From positions 310,001-374,000 of the forward strand of contig JABTUY010000002.1 in the NCBI GenBank assembly GCA_015075165.1: a stretch of 64,000 nt of DNA, read 5' to 3'. The stretch is from Ideonella sp. (GTDB taxonomy: Bacteria > Pseudomonadota > Gammaproteobacteria > Burkholderiales > Burkholderiaceae_C). How positions within the stretch are numbered: position 1 is the first letter of the stretch; each line of letters starts with the position of its first letter. The notes beneath the pieces are model-generated. The model was given only the letters and a program-made list of their open reading frames with translations, did not search any database and had not been told where the DNA came from. The position numbers and the translations under genes were made by a program. Shown here piece after piece: positions 18,761-28,248 of the stretch.

Positions 18761-19776
18761 CGACCCGGCCTCCCGAGCACGGCGAGGAGGCCCTGGATCG
18801 CCGCGTGCGCATGCTGCGCACGGCCATGGGTCCCGAGATCGCCGCAGCGCTCGAGGACCCCGAGGTCGTCGAGGTGCTGCTGAACCCGGATGGCTCGCTG
18901 TGGGTGGACCGTCTCGGCTCGGGCCGTGCGCCAACCGGTACCACGCTGACGCTGGCCGTCGCCGAACGCATCATCCGCCTGGTGGCCGCGCACGTGCGCG
19001 CCGAGGTCCACGCCGGCGCGCCCATCCTGTCGGCCGAGTTGCCGGAGACCGGCGAGCGCTTCCAGGGCGTGCTCCCGCCGGTGGTGCGCGCGCCGTCCTT
19101 CGCGATCCGCAAACGCGCGCTGAAGATCATCACGATCGCGCGCTATGTCGCCGACGGCATCCTGAGCGATGCGCAGGCGGAGTTCCTGCGGCGTGCCGTG
19201 CGCGACCGCCAGAACATCGTCGTCGCCGGCGGCACCAGCACCGGCAAGACGACGCTGGCCAACGCGCTGCTCGACGAGATCGCCGATACGCGCGACCGCG
19301 TCCTGATCCTCGAGGACACGGTCGAGCTGCAGTGCCGCTCGGACGACCACGTGTGCATGCGCACCGAGCCAGGCGTCAGCACGATGGCGGACCTGGTGCG
19401 CTCGACGCTGCGCCTGCGTCCGGACCGCGTGGTCGTCGGTGAGGTACGCGGCGGCGAGGCCCTGGACCTGATCAAGATCTGGGGCACGGGCCATCCGGGC
19501 GGCATCGCCACCGTCCACGCGGGGTCCGCACACGGCGCGCTCACGCGGCTGGAGCAGCTGATCCAGGAGGTCTCGGTCACGGCGCCGCGGCCCCTGATCG
19601 CTGAGGCCGTGAACGTCATCGTCTTCATCGCCGGCCGCGGCCATGGCCGGCGCGTGCAGCAAATCGCCCGCGTCGTCGGCTATGGCGCCGCGGGCTACCA
19701 CCTGAGCGATGAGCTGGTGCACCCCTTCCCGCTGATCCCTTCCCCGACCGATCCCGACTCAGGAGAACCTCGATGA
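18757..19776 (+). CDS. trbB: Conjugal transfer ATPase TrbB (VirB11 type)
   Basis: A 339-residue traffic ATPase with a GTG start overlapping the previous stop. Walker A GGTSTGKTTLANAL is near residue 157, an Asp box LILEDTVELQ follows, and the VirB11 His box region is GTGHPGGIATVHAG. TrbB forms cytoplasmic hexamers that switch the secretion channel between pilus assembly and DNA transfer. The length is normal for the family. It is the first of the contiguous trb block. Confidence 0.93.
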   Translation: MTTRPPEHGEEALDRRVRMLRTAMGPEIAAALEDPEVVEVLLNPDGSLWVDRLGSGRAPTGTTLTLAVAERIIRLVAAHVRAEVHAGAPILSAELPETGERFQGVLPPVVRAPSFAIRKRALKIITIARYVADGILSDAQAEFLRRAVRDRQNIVVAGGTSTGKTTLANALLDEIADTRDRVLILEDTVELQCRSDDHVCMRTEPGVSTMADLVRSTLRLRPDRVVVGEVRGGEALDLIKIWGTGHPGGIATVHAGSAHGALTRLEQLIQEVSVTAPRPLIAEAVNVIVFIAGRGHGRRVQQIARVVGYGAAGYHLSDELVHPFPLIPSPTDPDSGEPR

Positions 19777-20114
19777 CGCCGTTCCGTGTTTCCGTGAAGC
19801 CGCTGCGCGCGGCGCTCACGTCCGGCTGCGCCGCGCTCGCGCTGTTCATGCTGGCCGGGCCCGCGCGCGCAGCCGGCTCGAACATGCCGTGGGAGGCCCC
19901 ACTGCAGTCCATCCTGGACTCGATCCAGGGTCCCGTGGCGCGCATCGTCGCGGTGATCATCATCATCGCCACCGGCCTGACGCTCGCGTTCGGCGACACC
20001 TCGGGCGGCTTCCGCAAGCTGGTGCAGATCGTGTTCGGCCTGTCGATCGCCTTCGCGGCGTCGAGCTTCTTCCTGGCGTTCTTCTCGTTCAGCGGCGGGG
20101 CGGTGCTGGCATGA
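19773..20114 (+). CDS. trbC: Major pilin precursor TrbC (VirB2 type)
   Basis: A 113-residue protein with a cleavable leader (about residues 1-33, ending ARAAG) and two hydrophobic helices (about 50-70 and 80-110), as in VirB2/TrbC prepilins. The mature pilin forms the conjugative pilus. In IncP-like systems it is trimmed and cyclised by TraF, whose end is at the left edge of this window. It overlaps trbB and trbD by four bases each. Confidence 0.88.
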   Translation: MTPFRVSVKPLRAALTSGCAALALFMLAGPARAAGSNMPWEAPLQSILDSIQGPVARIVAVIIIIATGLTLAFGDTSGGFRKLVQIVFGLSIAFAASSFFLAFFSFSGGAVLA

Positions 20115-20377
20115 GCAAGGCGATGCCGACCGGTTTCGAGGTGCCGCTGCACCGTTCGCTGACAGAGCCCATCCTGATGGGCGGCGCGCCGCGCACCGTG
20201 GCCATCGCCAACGGCACGCTGGCCGCAGCGGTCGGGCTCGGCCTGCAGCTCTGGATCCCGGGCCTGTTGCTGTGGATCGTAGGCCACTCGCTGGCCGTCT
20301 GGGGCGCGCGCGCCGACGCGCAGTTCATGCCAGTGTTCGCGCGGCACGTGAAACACCGCGCGCTGCTTGACGTATGA
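20111..20377 (+). CDS. trbD: Conjugal transfer protein TrbD (VirB3 type)
   Basis: An 88-residue inner-membrane protein. It begins with the PTGFEVPLHRSLTEPILMGG segment typical of TrbD/VirB3, followed by one long hydrophobic region (about 32-62). VirB3-type proteins anchor the VirB4/TrbE ATPase at the membrane, and in many systems the two are fused. Here they are separate, with trbE starting 13 bp after the stop. Confidence 0.87.
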   Translation: MSKAMPTGFEVPLHRSLTEPILMGGAPRTVAIANGTLAAAVGLGLQLWIPGLLLWIVGHSLAVWGARADAQFMPVFARHVKHRALLDV

Positions 20378-20390
20378 GGGCGCGGCCGTG

Positions 20391-22817
20391 ATGAACGTCG
20401 CTGAGTACCGTCGTCGCCCGGCACAGCTCGCCGACTGGCTGCCCTGGGCCGGCCTAGTCGCGCCGGGCGTGGTGCTGAACAAGGACGGTTCGTTCCAGCG
20501 CACGCTGCGCTTCCGGGGACCGGACCTGGACAGCGCCACGCCCGGCGAACTGGTCGCGACCACCGCGCGGCTGAACAACGCGCTGCGCCGCTTCGGCTCC
20601 GGCTGGGCGCTGTTCGTCGACGCCGAGCGCCGCGAGGCGGCGGACTACCCCGAGTCATCGTTCCCGGAGGCGCTATCGTGGCTGGTCGACGAGGAGCGGG
20701 CCGCCGCTTTCGCGGAGGCCGGCAGCCACTTCGAGAGCAGCTACCACCTGACGCTCGCGTTCCTGCCATCTGAGGAGTCGACGACGCGCGCCAGTCAGCT
20801 GCTGTACGAGAACCGCGCAGCCGTCGGAGTGGACTGGCGGGAGCGGCTCGAAGCCTTCGTCGCCGAGACGGAGCGCTTCTTCGGCCTGCTCGAAGGCGTG
20901 ATGCCCGAGACCGCGTGGTTGGACGATGCCGAGACGCTGACCTTCCTCCACGGCTGCGTGTCTGGGCGCAGGCACGCGGTCACGGTACCCGAGGTGCCGA
21001 TGCACCTGGACGCGCTGCTCGCCGACGAGCCGCTCGCCGGTGGGCTCGCGCCGATGCTCGGTTCGCAGCACTTGCGTGCGCTGACGGTGCGCGGCTTCCC
21101 GACGTCGACCTGGCCCGGCCTGCTCGATGACCTGAACCGCCTGGGCTTCGCGTATCGCTGGAGCACGCGCTTCATCTGCATGGACAAGGCGGAGGCGGAG
21201 AAGGAGCTGGCGCGGCTGCGCCGCCAGTGGTTCGCCAAACGCAAGAACATCGTCGCGCTGCTGCGCGAGACGGTCTTCCAGCAGGAGAGCCCGCTGGTCG
21301 ACTCGGACGCGTCGAACAAGGCGGCCGACGCCGACGAGGCCTTGCAGCAGCTCGGCGGCGACCAGGTCGCCTTTGGCTACGTCACCGCGACGGTGACGGT
21401 GCTCGACGCCGATGCGACTGCGGCCGACGACAAGTTGCGCGCGGTCGAGCGAACGATCCAGGGGCGCGGCTTCGTCACCATCCCCGAGACGCTGAACGCG
21501 GTCGAAGCCTGGCTGTCGTCGATCCCGGGCCACGCCTATGCCAACGTGCGCCAACCCATCGTCTCGACGCTGAACCTCGCGCACATGCTGCCGGTGTCGG
21601 CGGTGTGGGCAGGCCAGGAGCGCAACGCGCACCTCGACGGGCCGCCGCTGATCGTCACCCGCACCGACGGCGCGACGCCGTTCCGGCTGGTCACGCACAT
21701 CGGCGACGTCGGCAACACGCTGGTGGTCGGCCCGATCGGCATGGGCAAGTCGGTGCTGCTCGCCACGCTGGTGCTGCAGTTCCGGCGCTATCCCGGTTCG
21801 CGCATCTTCGCCTTCGACATGGGTCGCTCGATCCGTGCCACGGTGCTGGGGTTGGGCGGCGAGCACTACGACCTGGGCGCCGACGAGGCGCTGGCCTTCC
21901 AGCCGCTCGCGCGCATCGACGACGAGGGCTGGTGCACCTGGGCTGCGGAGTGGATCGAGGGCCGGCTGCTGCAGGAGGGGGTCGCCGTCGGCCCTGGCGA
22001 GAAGGACGCCGTCTGGTCGGCGCTGATCAGCCTTTCGACCGCACCGGTCGAGCAGCGCACGATGACCGGTCTGTCGGTGCTGCTGCAGTCGAACGCGCTG
22101 CGCCAGGCTCTGGCGCCCTACGTGCTCGGCGGCGCCCATGGCCGGCTGCTCGATGCCGACCACGACCGTCTGGGCCGTGCCGACGTCCAGGCCTTCGAGA
22201 TGGAGGCGCTGATGCACAGCAAGGCCGCCGTCCTTGCAGTGCTACGCTACCTCTTCGCGCGCTTCGAGGAGCGGCTGGACGGCGCGCCTACGCTGCTGAT
22301 CCTCGACGAGGCCTGGCTCTTCCTCGACGACCCGGTCTTCGCAGCGCGCATCCGCCAGTGGCTCAAGACGCTGCGCAAAAGGAACGTGTCGGTGGTCTTC
22401 GCGACGCAGTCGCTGGCCGACATCCGGGACTCGGCGATCGCGCCGGCGCTGATCGAGAGCTGCGCCAGCCGGATCTTCCTGCCGAACCCGCAGGCTGCCG
22501 AGCCGCAGGTCCGCGCGGTCTACGAGGGCTTCGGCCTCAACGCGAGGCAGATCGAGATCGTCGCGACCGCGCAGCCCAAGCGCGACTACTACTACCAGTC
22601 GCCGCTGGGCAACCGGGTCTTCGAGCTGGGGCTGGGCGAGGTGGCGCTGGCCTTCGCGAGTGCCTCCCGACCCGAGGACCAGCGCGACATCGATGCAGTC
22701 TCGACATCGGTGCCGCCTGCCGAGTTCGCCGCCGCCTGGCTGCGCCATCGAGGTCTCGCCTGGGCGGCAGACCTCATGTCTTCGTTCCCTTCACCCCTCA
22801 AGGAGGATTCCGCATGA
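20391..22817 (+). CDS. trbE: Conjugal transfer ATPase TrbE (VirB4 type)
   Basis: An 808-residue ATPase. I chose the ATG at 20391 because the encoded MNVAEYRRRPAQLADWLPW is the family N-terminus. Walker A GPIGMGKSVLL is near residue 447 and Walker B LLILDEAWLFLDD near 634. VirB4 proteins are the largest motor of type IV secretion and drive pilus assembly and substrate transfer. The stop overlaps the trbJ start codon. Length and motifs indicate an intact gene. Confidence 0.93.
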   Translation: MNVAEYRRRPAQLADWLPWAGLVAPGVVLNKDGSFQRTLRFRGPDLDSATPGELVATTARLNNALRRFGSGWALFVDAERREAADYPESSFPEALSWLVDEERAAAFAEAGSHFESSYHLTLAFLPSEESTTRASQLLYENRAAVGVDWRERLEAFVAETERFFGLLEGVMPETAWLDDAETLTFLHGCVSGRRHAVTVPEVPMHLDALLADEPLAGGLAPMLGSQHLRALTVRGFPTSTWPGLLDDLNRLGFAYRWSTRFICMDKAEAEKELARLRRQWFAKRKNIVALLRETVFQQESPLVDSDASNKAADADEALQQLGGDQVAFGYVTATVTVLDADATAADDKLRAVERTIQGRGFVTIPETLNAVEAWLSSIPGHAYANVRQPIVSTLNLAHMLPVSAVWAGQERNAHLDGPPLIVTRTDGATPFRLVTHIGDVGNTLVVGPIGMGKSVLLATLVLQFRRYPGSRIFAFDMGRSIRATVLGLGGEHYDLGADEALAFQPLARIDDEGWCTWAAEWIEGRLLQEGVAVGPGEKDAVWSALISLSTAPVEQRTMTGLSVLLQSNALRQALAPYVLGGAHGRLLDADHDRLGRADVQAFEMEALMHSKAAVLAVLRYLFARFEERLDGAPTLLILDEAWLFLDDPVFAARIRQWLKTLRKRNVSVVFATQSLADIRDSAIAPALIESCASRIFLPNPQAAEPQVRAVYEGFGLNARQIEIVATAQPKRDYYYQSPLGNRVFELGLGEVALAFASASRPEDQRDIDAVSTSVPPAEFAAAWLRHRGLAWAADLMSSFPSPLKEDSA

Positions 22818-23542
22818 AGAAGACCCTCGTCGCTCTTGCCGTGGCTGCACTGACGGCGCTCGCACCGACTGCGCGGGCGCAGTGGGTCGTCATCGACCCC
22901 AGCAACCTGACGCAGAACATCCTGACGGCCGCACGCACGCTGCAGCAGGTCAACAACCAGATCCGCTCGCTGCAGAACGAGGCGCAGATGCTGATGAACG
23001 AGGCACGCAACCTCGCCAGCCTCGACTTCAGCGCGCTCAGCGAGCTACGGGCGGCGCTAGCGGCGACCAACGAACTGATCCGCCAGGGCGAGGGACTCGC
23101 CTTCAACGTGCAGCGCATGGAGGCCGAGTTCTCGCGGCTGTACCCCGATGCCTACGGCGCCGGCTCCAGCGGCGCGCAGATGGCGCTGGACGCGCGGCAG
23201 CGCTGGCGCAACGCACTCGAAGCGCTGCGCACCGCGACGAAGGTGCAGTCGCAGGCGGTGCAGAACTTCGCGGCCGACGAGCGCGCACTCACCGATCTCG
23301 TGAACCGCAGCCAGTCAGCGGCGGGCGCGCTGCAGGCCGCTCAGGCGACCAACCAGCTGCTGGCCCTGCAGTCGCGCCAGGCCATGCAGGCGCAGCAGCT
23401 GCAGGTCACGCAGGACCGCGCGGCTGCGCTGGAGCAGGCGCGGCAGGTGGCCGTTCAGGAGCGCGCGCGCGAGGTGCGTCGGCGCTTCCAGGGCGACGGC
23501 ACGGCGTACACGCCGGTCGTGGTGGACTTCTACGGGCGTTGA
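22814..23542 (+). CDS. trbJ: Conjugal transfer protein TrbJ (VirB5 type)
   Basis: A 242-residue periplasmic protein. The start at 22814 follows AAGGAGGATTCCGC and opens a signal peptide cleaved near ARAQ (residue 22). The mature part is rich in Gln/Ala helices with coiled-coil character, as in the VirB5/TrbJ minor pilins thought to sit at the pilus tip. It lies between trbE and the small lipoprotein gene, the usual position. Confidence 0.88.
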   Translation: MKKTLVALAVAALTALAPTARAQWVVIDPSNLTQNILTAARTLQQVNNQIRSLQNEAQMLMNEARNLASLDFSALSELRAALAATNELIRQGEGLAFNVQRMEAEFSRLYPDAYGAGSSGAQMALDARQRWRNALEALRTATKVQSQAVQNFAADERALTDLVNRSQSAAGALQAAQATNQLLALQSRQAMQAQQLQVTQDRAAALEQARQVAVQERAREVRRRFQGDGTAYTPVVVDFYGR

Positions 23543-23554
23543 GGAGAAGCACTG

Positions 23555-23839
23555 ATGCAACGACCACTCCTCGCCATCACGGCAGCGCTCGTCCTGTGCG
23601 TGCTGCAGGCCTGCAGCGAACGCCAGCCCGACGACACGGTCGAGTCGCTGATGGCCGACCCGAAGCGCCTCAAGGAACTGCAGGCGCAGTGCAAGGCCGA
23701 TCACGACAAGCTGGGCGACGCGGTGTGCAACCGCGTCGCCCAGGCCGCGCGGCGGCGCTTCATGGCGCCGGCTGCGTCGCCCTACGCGGGCGACCCGGTA
23801 CGTCCGGCGCCGCCGGCTGCGTCCGCCACACGGGACTGA
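23555..23839 (+). CDS. TrbK-like small lipoprotein, probable entry exclusion
   Basis: A 94-residue protein with a signal sequence ending in the lipobox LQAC (Cys20). A conserved-looking central part follows (SLMADPKRLKELQAQCKADHDK, split by a short spacer) with two more cysteines. Small lipoproteins at this spot, between trbJ and trbL, are called TrbK or EexN and prevent transfer into cells already carrying the element. The function is inferred from position and lipobox. It starts 12 bp after trbJ and ends just before trbL. Confidence 0.7.
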   Translation: MQRPLLAITAALVLCVLQACSERQPDDTVESLMADPKRLKELQAQCKADHDKLGDAVCNRVAQAARRRFMAPAASPYAGDPVRPAPPAASATRD

Positions 23840-23842
23840 CCG

Positions 23843-25213
23843 ATGAACGACCTGTCGGTCATCGACCGATTCCTCGACGTCTTCTCGCGCTACATCGACT
23901 CGGGGTTCGGGCTGCTGGGCGGCGAGGTGGCCTTCCTCACGGCCGCGCTCGTCGTGATCGACATGACGCTTGCGGGACTCTTCTGGGCGATGGGCAGCGC
24001 GGGTGGCGGAGGCGGCGAGGACGTGGTCGGCAAGCTGGTCAAGAAGACCCTCTACGTCGGCGCCTTCGCCTACATCATCGGCAACTTCAACAGCCTGGCC
24101 GGCATCCTGTTCCGGTCGTTCGCCGGCCTCGGCTTAACGGCCTCGGGCTCGGCGCTAACCCAGGCGCAGTTCCTGCAGCCCGGGCGCCTGGCCCAGGTCG
24201 GCGTCGACGCCGCGCGGCCGATCATGACGCAGATCGGCGACCTCGTCGGGTTCCCCGAGGTGTTCGCGAACCTCGACTTGGTCGCGGTGCTGTTCCTCGC
24301 GTGGCTCGTGGTCATCGTCGCATTCTTCGTGCTCGCGGTGCAGCTCTTCGTCACACTGATCGAGTTCAAGCTGACGACGCTCGCGGGCTTCGTGCTGGTG
24401 CCATTCGCGCTGTGGAACAAGACGGCCTTCCTTGCCGAGCGAGTGCTCGGCAACGTCGTGTCTTCGGGCATCAAGGTGCTGGTGCTCGCGGTGATCGTCG
24501 GCATTGGCTCGGGACTGTTCGCGCAGTTCCAGACGCCGCCCGGGACCGAGCCGTCGATCGACTTGGCGCTCACGATCATGCTGGCGTCGCTCGCGATGCT
24601 GGGCCTCGGGATCTTCGGTCCGGGCATCGCAACCGGGCTCGTGTCGGGGGCGCCGCAGCTCGGCGCCGGGGCGGCGGCCGGTACCACGCTCGGCGTGGGC
24701 GGGCTCGCTGTCGCGGGCGGTGCCGCGGTCGCCGGCGCCGGCTCGGCGGTCGCGGCCGGCGCGCGCATGGCTCCCGGAGCCGCCCGCGCAGCCATCGGCG
24801 GCGCCGCGTCGGCAGGACGCGCAGGCAGCGCGATAGCGAGCGCCGCGAGGACTGCCTACCAGTCGGGCGCTGCGGCGTCGGGCGGCGGCGGCGTGCGTGG
24901 CGCCGGGGCCGGTCTCGCCAGCGTCGCCAGGACCGGTGCGCAGGCCGTAGGCGAGCGTGTCGCAGCCGGTGCCCGAGCCGTCAAGGATCGCGTGGCGGGT
25001 TTCGTCGCCGATGCGGCGGCGCCGGCGGCGACCGGCCCCGCCTCGGACGCTTCCGCGCCGAGCGCTCCGTCCGCCGAGCCGGCCTGGGCGGCGCGCATGC
25101 GCCGGCGGCAGCACGCGGCACACGCCGCCAGTACGGCCGTGCACACGCTGCGCTCGGGTGACCACGGCGGCAGCGGCGCGAGCCCCAGCCTGCGCGACGA
25201 CTCGAACAACTGA
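23843..25213 (+). CDS. trbL: Conjugal transfer membrane protein TrbL (VirB6 type)
   Basis: A 456-residue polytopic inner-membrane protein with about six membrane helices between residues 25 and 260, including a long hydrophobic segment at 150-185. A low-complexity Ala/Gly-rich tail of about 190 residues follows. TrbL/VirB6 forms part of the translocation channel. The tail is highly GC-rich and repetitive at the DNA level, a common feature of TrbL in these elements. The N-terminus (NDLSVIDRFLDVFSRYIDSG) matches the family. Confidence 0.9.
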   Translation: MNDLSVIDRFLDVFSRYIDSGFGLLGGEVAFLTAALVVIDMTLAGLFWAMGSAGGGGGEDVVGKLVKKTLYVGAFAYIIGNFNSLAGILFRSFAGLGLTASGSALTQAQFLQPGRLAQVGVDAARPIMTQIGDLVGFPEVFANLDLVAVLFLAWLVVIVAFFVLAVQLFVTLIEFKLTTLAGFVLVPFALWNKTAFLAERVLGNVVSSGIKVLVLAVIVGIGSGLFAQFQTPPGTEPSIDLALTIMLASLAMLGLGIFGPGIATGLVSGAPQLGAGAAAGTTLGVGGLAVAGGAAVAGAGSAVAAGARMAPGAARAAIGGAASAGRAGSAIASAARTAYQSGAAASGGGGVRGAGAGLASVARTGAQAVGERVAAGARAVKDRVAGFVADAAAPAATGPASDASAPSAPSAEPAWAARMRRRQHAAHAASTAVHTLRSGDHGGSGASPSLRDDSNN

Positions 25214-25238
25214 AGGCGACGCCGAAGGAGGACGAAGG

Positions 25239-25946
25239 ATGAGGTTCAGAAGACCTGAGGTGCGCTACTCGCAGACCACGGAACCGGTCACGCCCTACCA
25301 GGCCGCCGGACAGGTCTGGGATCAGCGTATCGGCACCGCCCGCGTGCAGGCGAAGAACTGGCGGCTGATGGCCTTCGGCTGCCTGTCGCTGGCGCTGCTG
25401 ATGGCCGGCGGACTCGTGTGGCGCTCGGCACAGTCGATCGTCACGCCCTACGTGGTCGAGGTGGACCAGGCCGGGCAGGTGCGCGCGGTGGGCCAGGCCG
25501 CGACACCCTACAAGCCGACCGACGCGCAGATCGCACACCACCTCGCGCGCTTCGTTGCCGACGTGCGTTCGCTGTCGATCGACCCCGTGGTCGTGCGACA
25601 GAACTGGCTCGAAGCCTACGAGTACACCACGGACAAGGGCGCGGCCACGCTCAACGAGCACGCGCGGGCCAACGATCCCTTCTCGCGCATCGGGCAGAAC
25701 TCGGTGGCGGTGGAGGTGAGCAGCGTCGTGCGCGCCAGTGACTCGTCGTTCCAGCTGCGCTGGGTCGAGCGCAGCTACGTCAACGGCTCGCTGGCCGGCA
25801 CCGAGCGTTGGACCGCCGTGCTGTCTGTCGTGCTGCAGCCGCCGCGCACCGAGGAGCGCCTGCGCAGGAACCCGCTGGGCATCTACGTCAACGGCCTGTC
25901 CTGGAGCCGCGAGCTCGAGGCGGCCGAAGGAGTGAAGAGACCATGA
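25239..25946 (+). CDS. trbF: Conjugal transfer protein TrbF (VirB8 type)
   Basis: A 235-residue protein whose start is supported by AAGGAGGACGAAGG before the ATG. There is a short cytoplasmic N-terminus, one membrane helix (about 47-65) and a periplasmic VirB8-like domain. Family segments include NPYQ-like TPYQAAGQVWDQRIG and LEAYEYTTDKGAATLNE. VirB8 proteins nucleate assembly of the secretion channel. It overlaps trbG by four bases. Confidence 0.9.
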   Translation: MRFRRPEVRYSQTTEPVTPYQAAGQVWDQRIGTARVQAKNWRLMAFGCLSLALLMAGGLVWRSAQSIVTPYVVEVDQAGQVRAVGQAATPYKPTDAQIAHHLARFVADVRSLSIDPVVVRQNWLEAYEYTTDKGAATLNEHARANDPFSRIGQNSVAVEVSSVVRASDSSFQLRWVERSYVNGSLAGTERWTAVLSVVLQPPRTEERLRRNPLGIYVNGLSWSRELEAAEGVKRP

Positions 25947-26971
25947 GTACGCGAATCCGGATCTGCGCCTCGGCGCTTGTCGTCGCCGCGCTGGCCGCCT
26001 GTGCGACCCAGAGCACGCCGCCGCCGACGATCGCGCTGGACGATCCGGTGGCAGCGCAGCCGCTGCCCGAGCCGCCGAAGCCCATCGAGGTCGTCGAAGT
26101 GCCCCGGCCGCTGCCGTTGCCCGAGCAGATGAAGCCGCTCACGGTCCTTGCCGAGTCTGCGACGTCTCCCGAGCCTGCGGATGAAAGGCTGCGCGTCTCG
26201 CGCGCCAACAGCGAAGCGCGCGTGCCGCCGACGCTCGAGGGCTACGTCAACGCGATCCAGGTCTGGCCCTGGGCGGAGGGCGCGCTGTATCAGGTCTACA
26301 CCAGCCCGGGCCGCGTCACGCTGATCGCGCTGCAGGAGGGCGAGGAACTGGTGACGGTCTCGGCCGGCGACACGGTGCGCTGGATCGTCGGCGACACCGC
26401 GAGCGGCGCTGGCGCGACGCAGCGCGTGAACGTCCTGGTGAAGCCCACGCGCGTCGGGCTGAAGACGAACCTCGTGATCACGACCAACCGGCGCACCTAC
26501 CTGCTGGAGCTATCCTCGACGCCGCAGGCCTGGATGGCCTCGGTCTCCTGGGACTATCCGAAGGACCGCATGCAGGCGCTGCAGAAGCAGGCGCAGGCAG
26601 GCCAGGCAGCGGCACCGGTCGAATCGGGGCTGACGCTGGAACAGTTGAGGTTCCGCTACGCCGTCACGGGCGACCGTCCCTCGTGGAGACCGCTGCGCGC
26701 CTTCGACGACGGACAGAGGGTTTACGTCCAGTTCCCCGCAGGTATCGCCCAAGGCGAGCTGCCGCCGCTGTTCGTCATCGGTCCGCAGGGCCACGGCCAG
26801 CTCGTCAACTACCGCTTCCGCAGCCCCTACCTGGTCGTCGACCGCCTGTTCGCGGCGGCCGAGCTGAGGCTCGGCGCCGGCCGCGGCGAGGTGGTGCGCA
26901 TCGAACGCAGTGATGGGTTGAAGCCAGACGCACGCGATGCGAGACCGGCCCGTGCCGGAGAAGGATCGTGA
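25943..26971 (+). CDS. trbG: Conjugal transfer outer-membrane protein TrbG (VirB9 type)
   Basis: A 342-residue protein with a lipoprotein-type signal sequence (LAAC near residue 20), a proline-rich linker, and the VirB9 beta domain (IQVWPWAEGALYQVYTS through a C-terminal GQLVNYRFRSPYLVVDRL). VirB9 proteins form the outer ring of the core complex with VirB7 and VirB10. A lipobox on TrbG may replace a separate VirB7. It overlaps both trbF and trbI. Confidence 0.9.
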   Translation: MSTRIRICASALVVAALAACATQSTPPPTIALDDPVAAQPLPEPPKPIEVVEVPRPLPLPEQMKPLTVLAESATSPEPADERLRVSRANSEARVPPTLEGYVNAIQVWPWAEGALYQVYTSPGRVTLIALQEGEELVTVSAGDTVRWIVGDTASGAGATQRVNVLVKPTRVGLKTNLVITTNRRTYLLELSSTPQAWMASVSWDYPKDRMQALQKQAQAGQAAAPVESGLTLEQLRFRYAVTGDRPSWRPLRAFDDGQRVYVQFPAGIAQGELPPLFVIGPQGHGQLVNYRFRSPYLVVDRLFAAAELRLGAGRGEVVRIERSDGLKPDARDARPARAGEGS

Positions 26972-28248
26972 CGGCCGCTGCGACCGCCTTGCCTCCGAAG
27001 GTCGATCCCGAGAGCCTGGCGCTGCGCGCCAAGCCTCGGCCGGTGATGCGGCTGAACCGGCGTGTGCTGGTCGCCGGAGCGGCCGCGCTGGCCTTCGTGG
27101 TGCTCGGCGCGACGCTGTGGTCGCTGCAGCCGTCCCGGCGCTCACGCGATCCCGGGCCGGAGCTGATCAACGTCGAGCGCGTGAACCGGGCCGAGAAGCT
27201 CGACACGCTGCCCAGGGACTACTCGAAGCTGCCGACGCCGCCCAAGCCGGCAGCGTCCGTGCCGGCGCTGGGCGAGCCGCTGCCCGGCGACCTCGGGCCG
27301 GCGATCCTGAAGGCACAGCGCGCCGGGGAGCTTCACGCCAACGAGGCCTATGGGCCCGCGCAGGGCGATCGACTCGCCGGCGCGCGCGACGCTGAAGAGG
27401 CGGCGAAGTCGGGTGTGTTCTTCCGGGGCAGCGCCGGGCCGAAGCCGGCGGCCGCCGCTGAGGCGGCGCGCGCGCCCACTGGTGATGGATCTGGCGGCGG
27501 GAACCAGGCGTTCAATTCAATGGCGGCTGCTGCGCCCGCACCGATCGACCCGACGGCAGTGCAGAACCGACAGGATCAGAAGGAAGCGTTCCTTGCCAAG
27601 GCCAGGGACGGAGTTGCGCGCAACCCCGGCGCGCTGCAGCCGCCGGCTTCGCCCTACCAGGTGATGGCCGGCACGGTGATCCCGGCAGCGCTGGTCACCG
27701 GCATCAACTCCGACCTGCCGGGGCAGGTGATCGCCAGCGTCACCGAGTCGGTCTACGACACGGCGACAGGGCGCTTCCTGCTGATCCCGCAGGGCTCGAA
27801 GCTGATCGGCCGCTACGACAGCCAGGTGGCCTTCGGGCAGCGGCGCGTGTTGCTGGTCTGGACGCGGTTGATCCTGCCGGACAGCTCGTCAATCGCGCTG
27901 GACAAGCTGCCGGGCATCGACCCGGCCGGCTATGCGGGGCTCGAGGACGGCGTGGACTGGCACTGGGACCGCATCCTGGCCGGCGCGGCGTTGTCCACGT
28001 TGCTGGGCGTCGGCGCCGAGCTGGCGGCGCCGCAAAGCACCACCGACGGCAACCGCGGCGTGATCGCCGCTCGCGAGAGCGCGCAGGACACGGTGAACCA
28101 GGTGGGCCAGGAGCTCACCAAGCGCAACCTGAGCATCCAGCCGACGCTGACGATCCGGCCGGGCTTCCCGGCGCGCGTGATGGTGAGCAAGGACCTAGTG
28201 CTGCGGCCGTACCAGCCGCTGTTGTTCCAGCGGGGGAGTTCGCAGTGA
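26968..28248 (+). CDS. trbI: Conjugal transfer protein TrbI (VirB10 type)
   Basis: A 426-residue protein with a GTG start overlapping trbG. It has an N-terminal cytoplasmic tail, one membrane helix (about 33-52), a Pro/Ala-rich periplasmic linker, and the VirB10 beta-barrel domain from about residue 220 (PYQVMAGTVIPAALVTGIN, LLIPQGSKLIGRYDS). VirB10 spans both membranes and senses ATP use by the motor proteins. The C-terminal LVLRPYQPLLF segment is intact. Confidence 0.93.
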   Translation: MTAAATALPPKVDPESLALRAKPRPVMRLNRRVLVAGAAALAFVVLGATLWSLQPSRRSRDPGPELINVERVNRAEKLDTLPRDYSKLPTPPKPAASVPALGEPLPGDLGPAILKAQRAGELHANEAYGPAQGDRLAGARDAEEAAKSGVFFRGSAGPKPAAAAEAARAPTGDGSGGGNQAFNSMAAAAPAPIDPTAVQNRQDQKEAFLAKARDGVARNPGALQPPASPYQVMAGTVIPAALVTGINSDLPGQVIASVTESVYDTATGRFLLIPQGSKLIGRYDSQVAFGQRRVLLVWTRLILPDSSSIALDKLPGIDPAGYAGLEDGVDWHWDRILAGAALSTLLGVGAELAAPQSTTDGNRGVIAARESAQDTVNQVGQELTKRNLSIQPTLTIRPGFPARVMVSKDLVLRPYQPLLFQRGSSQ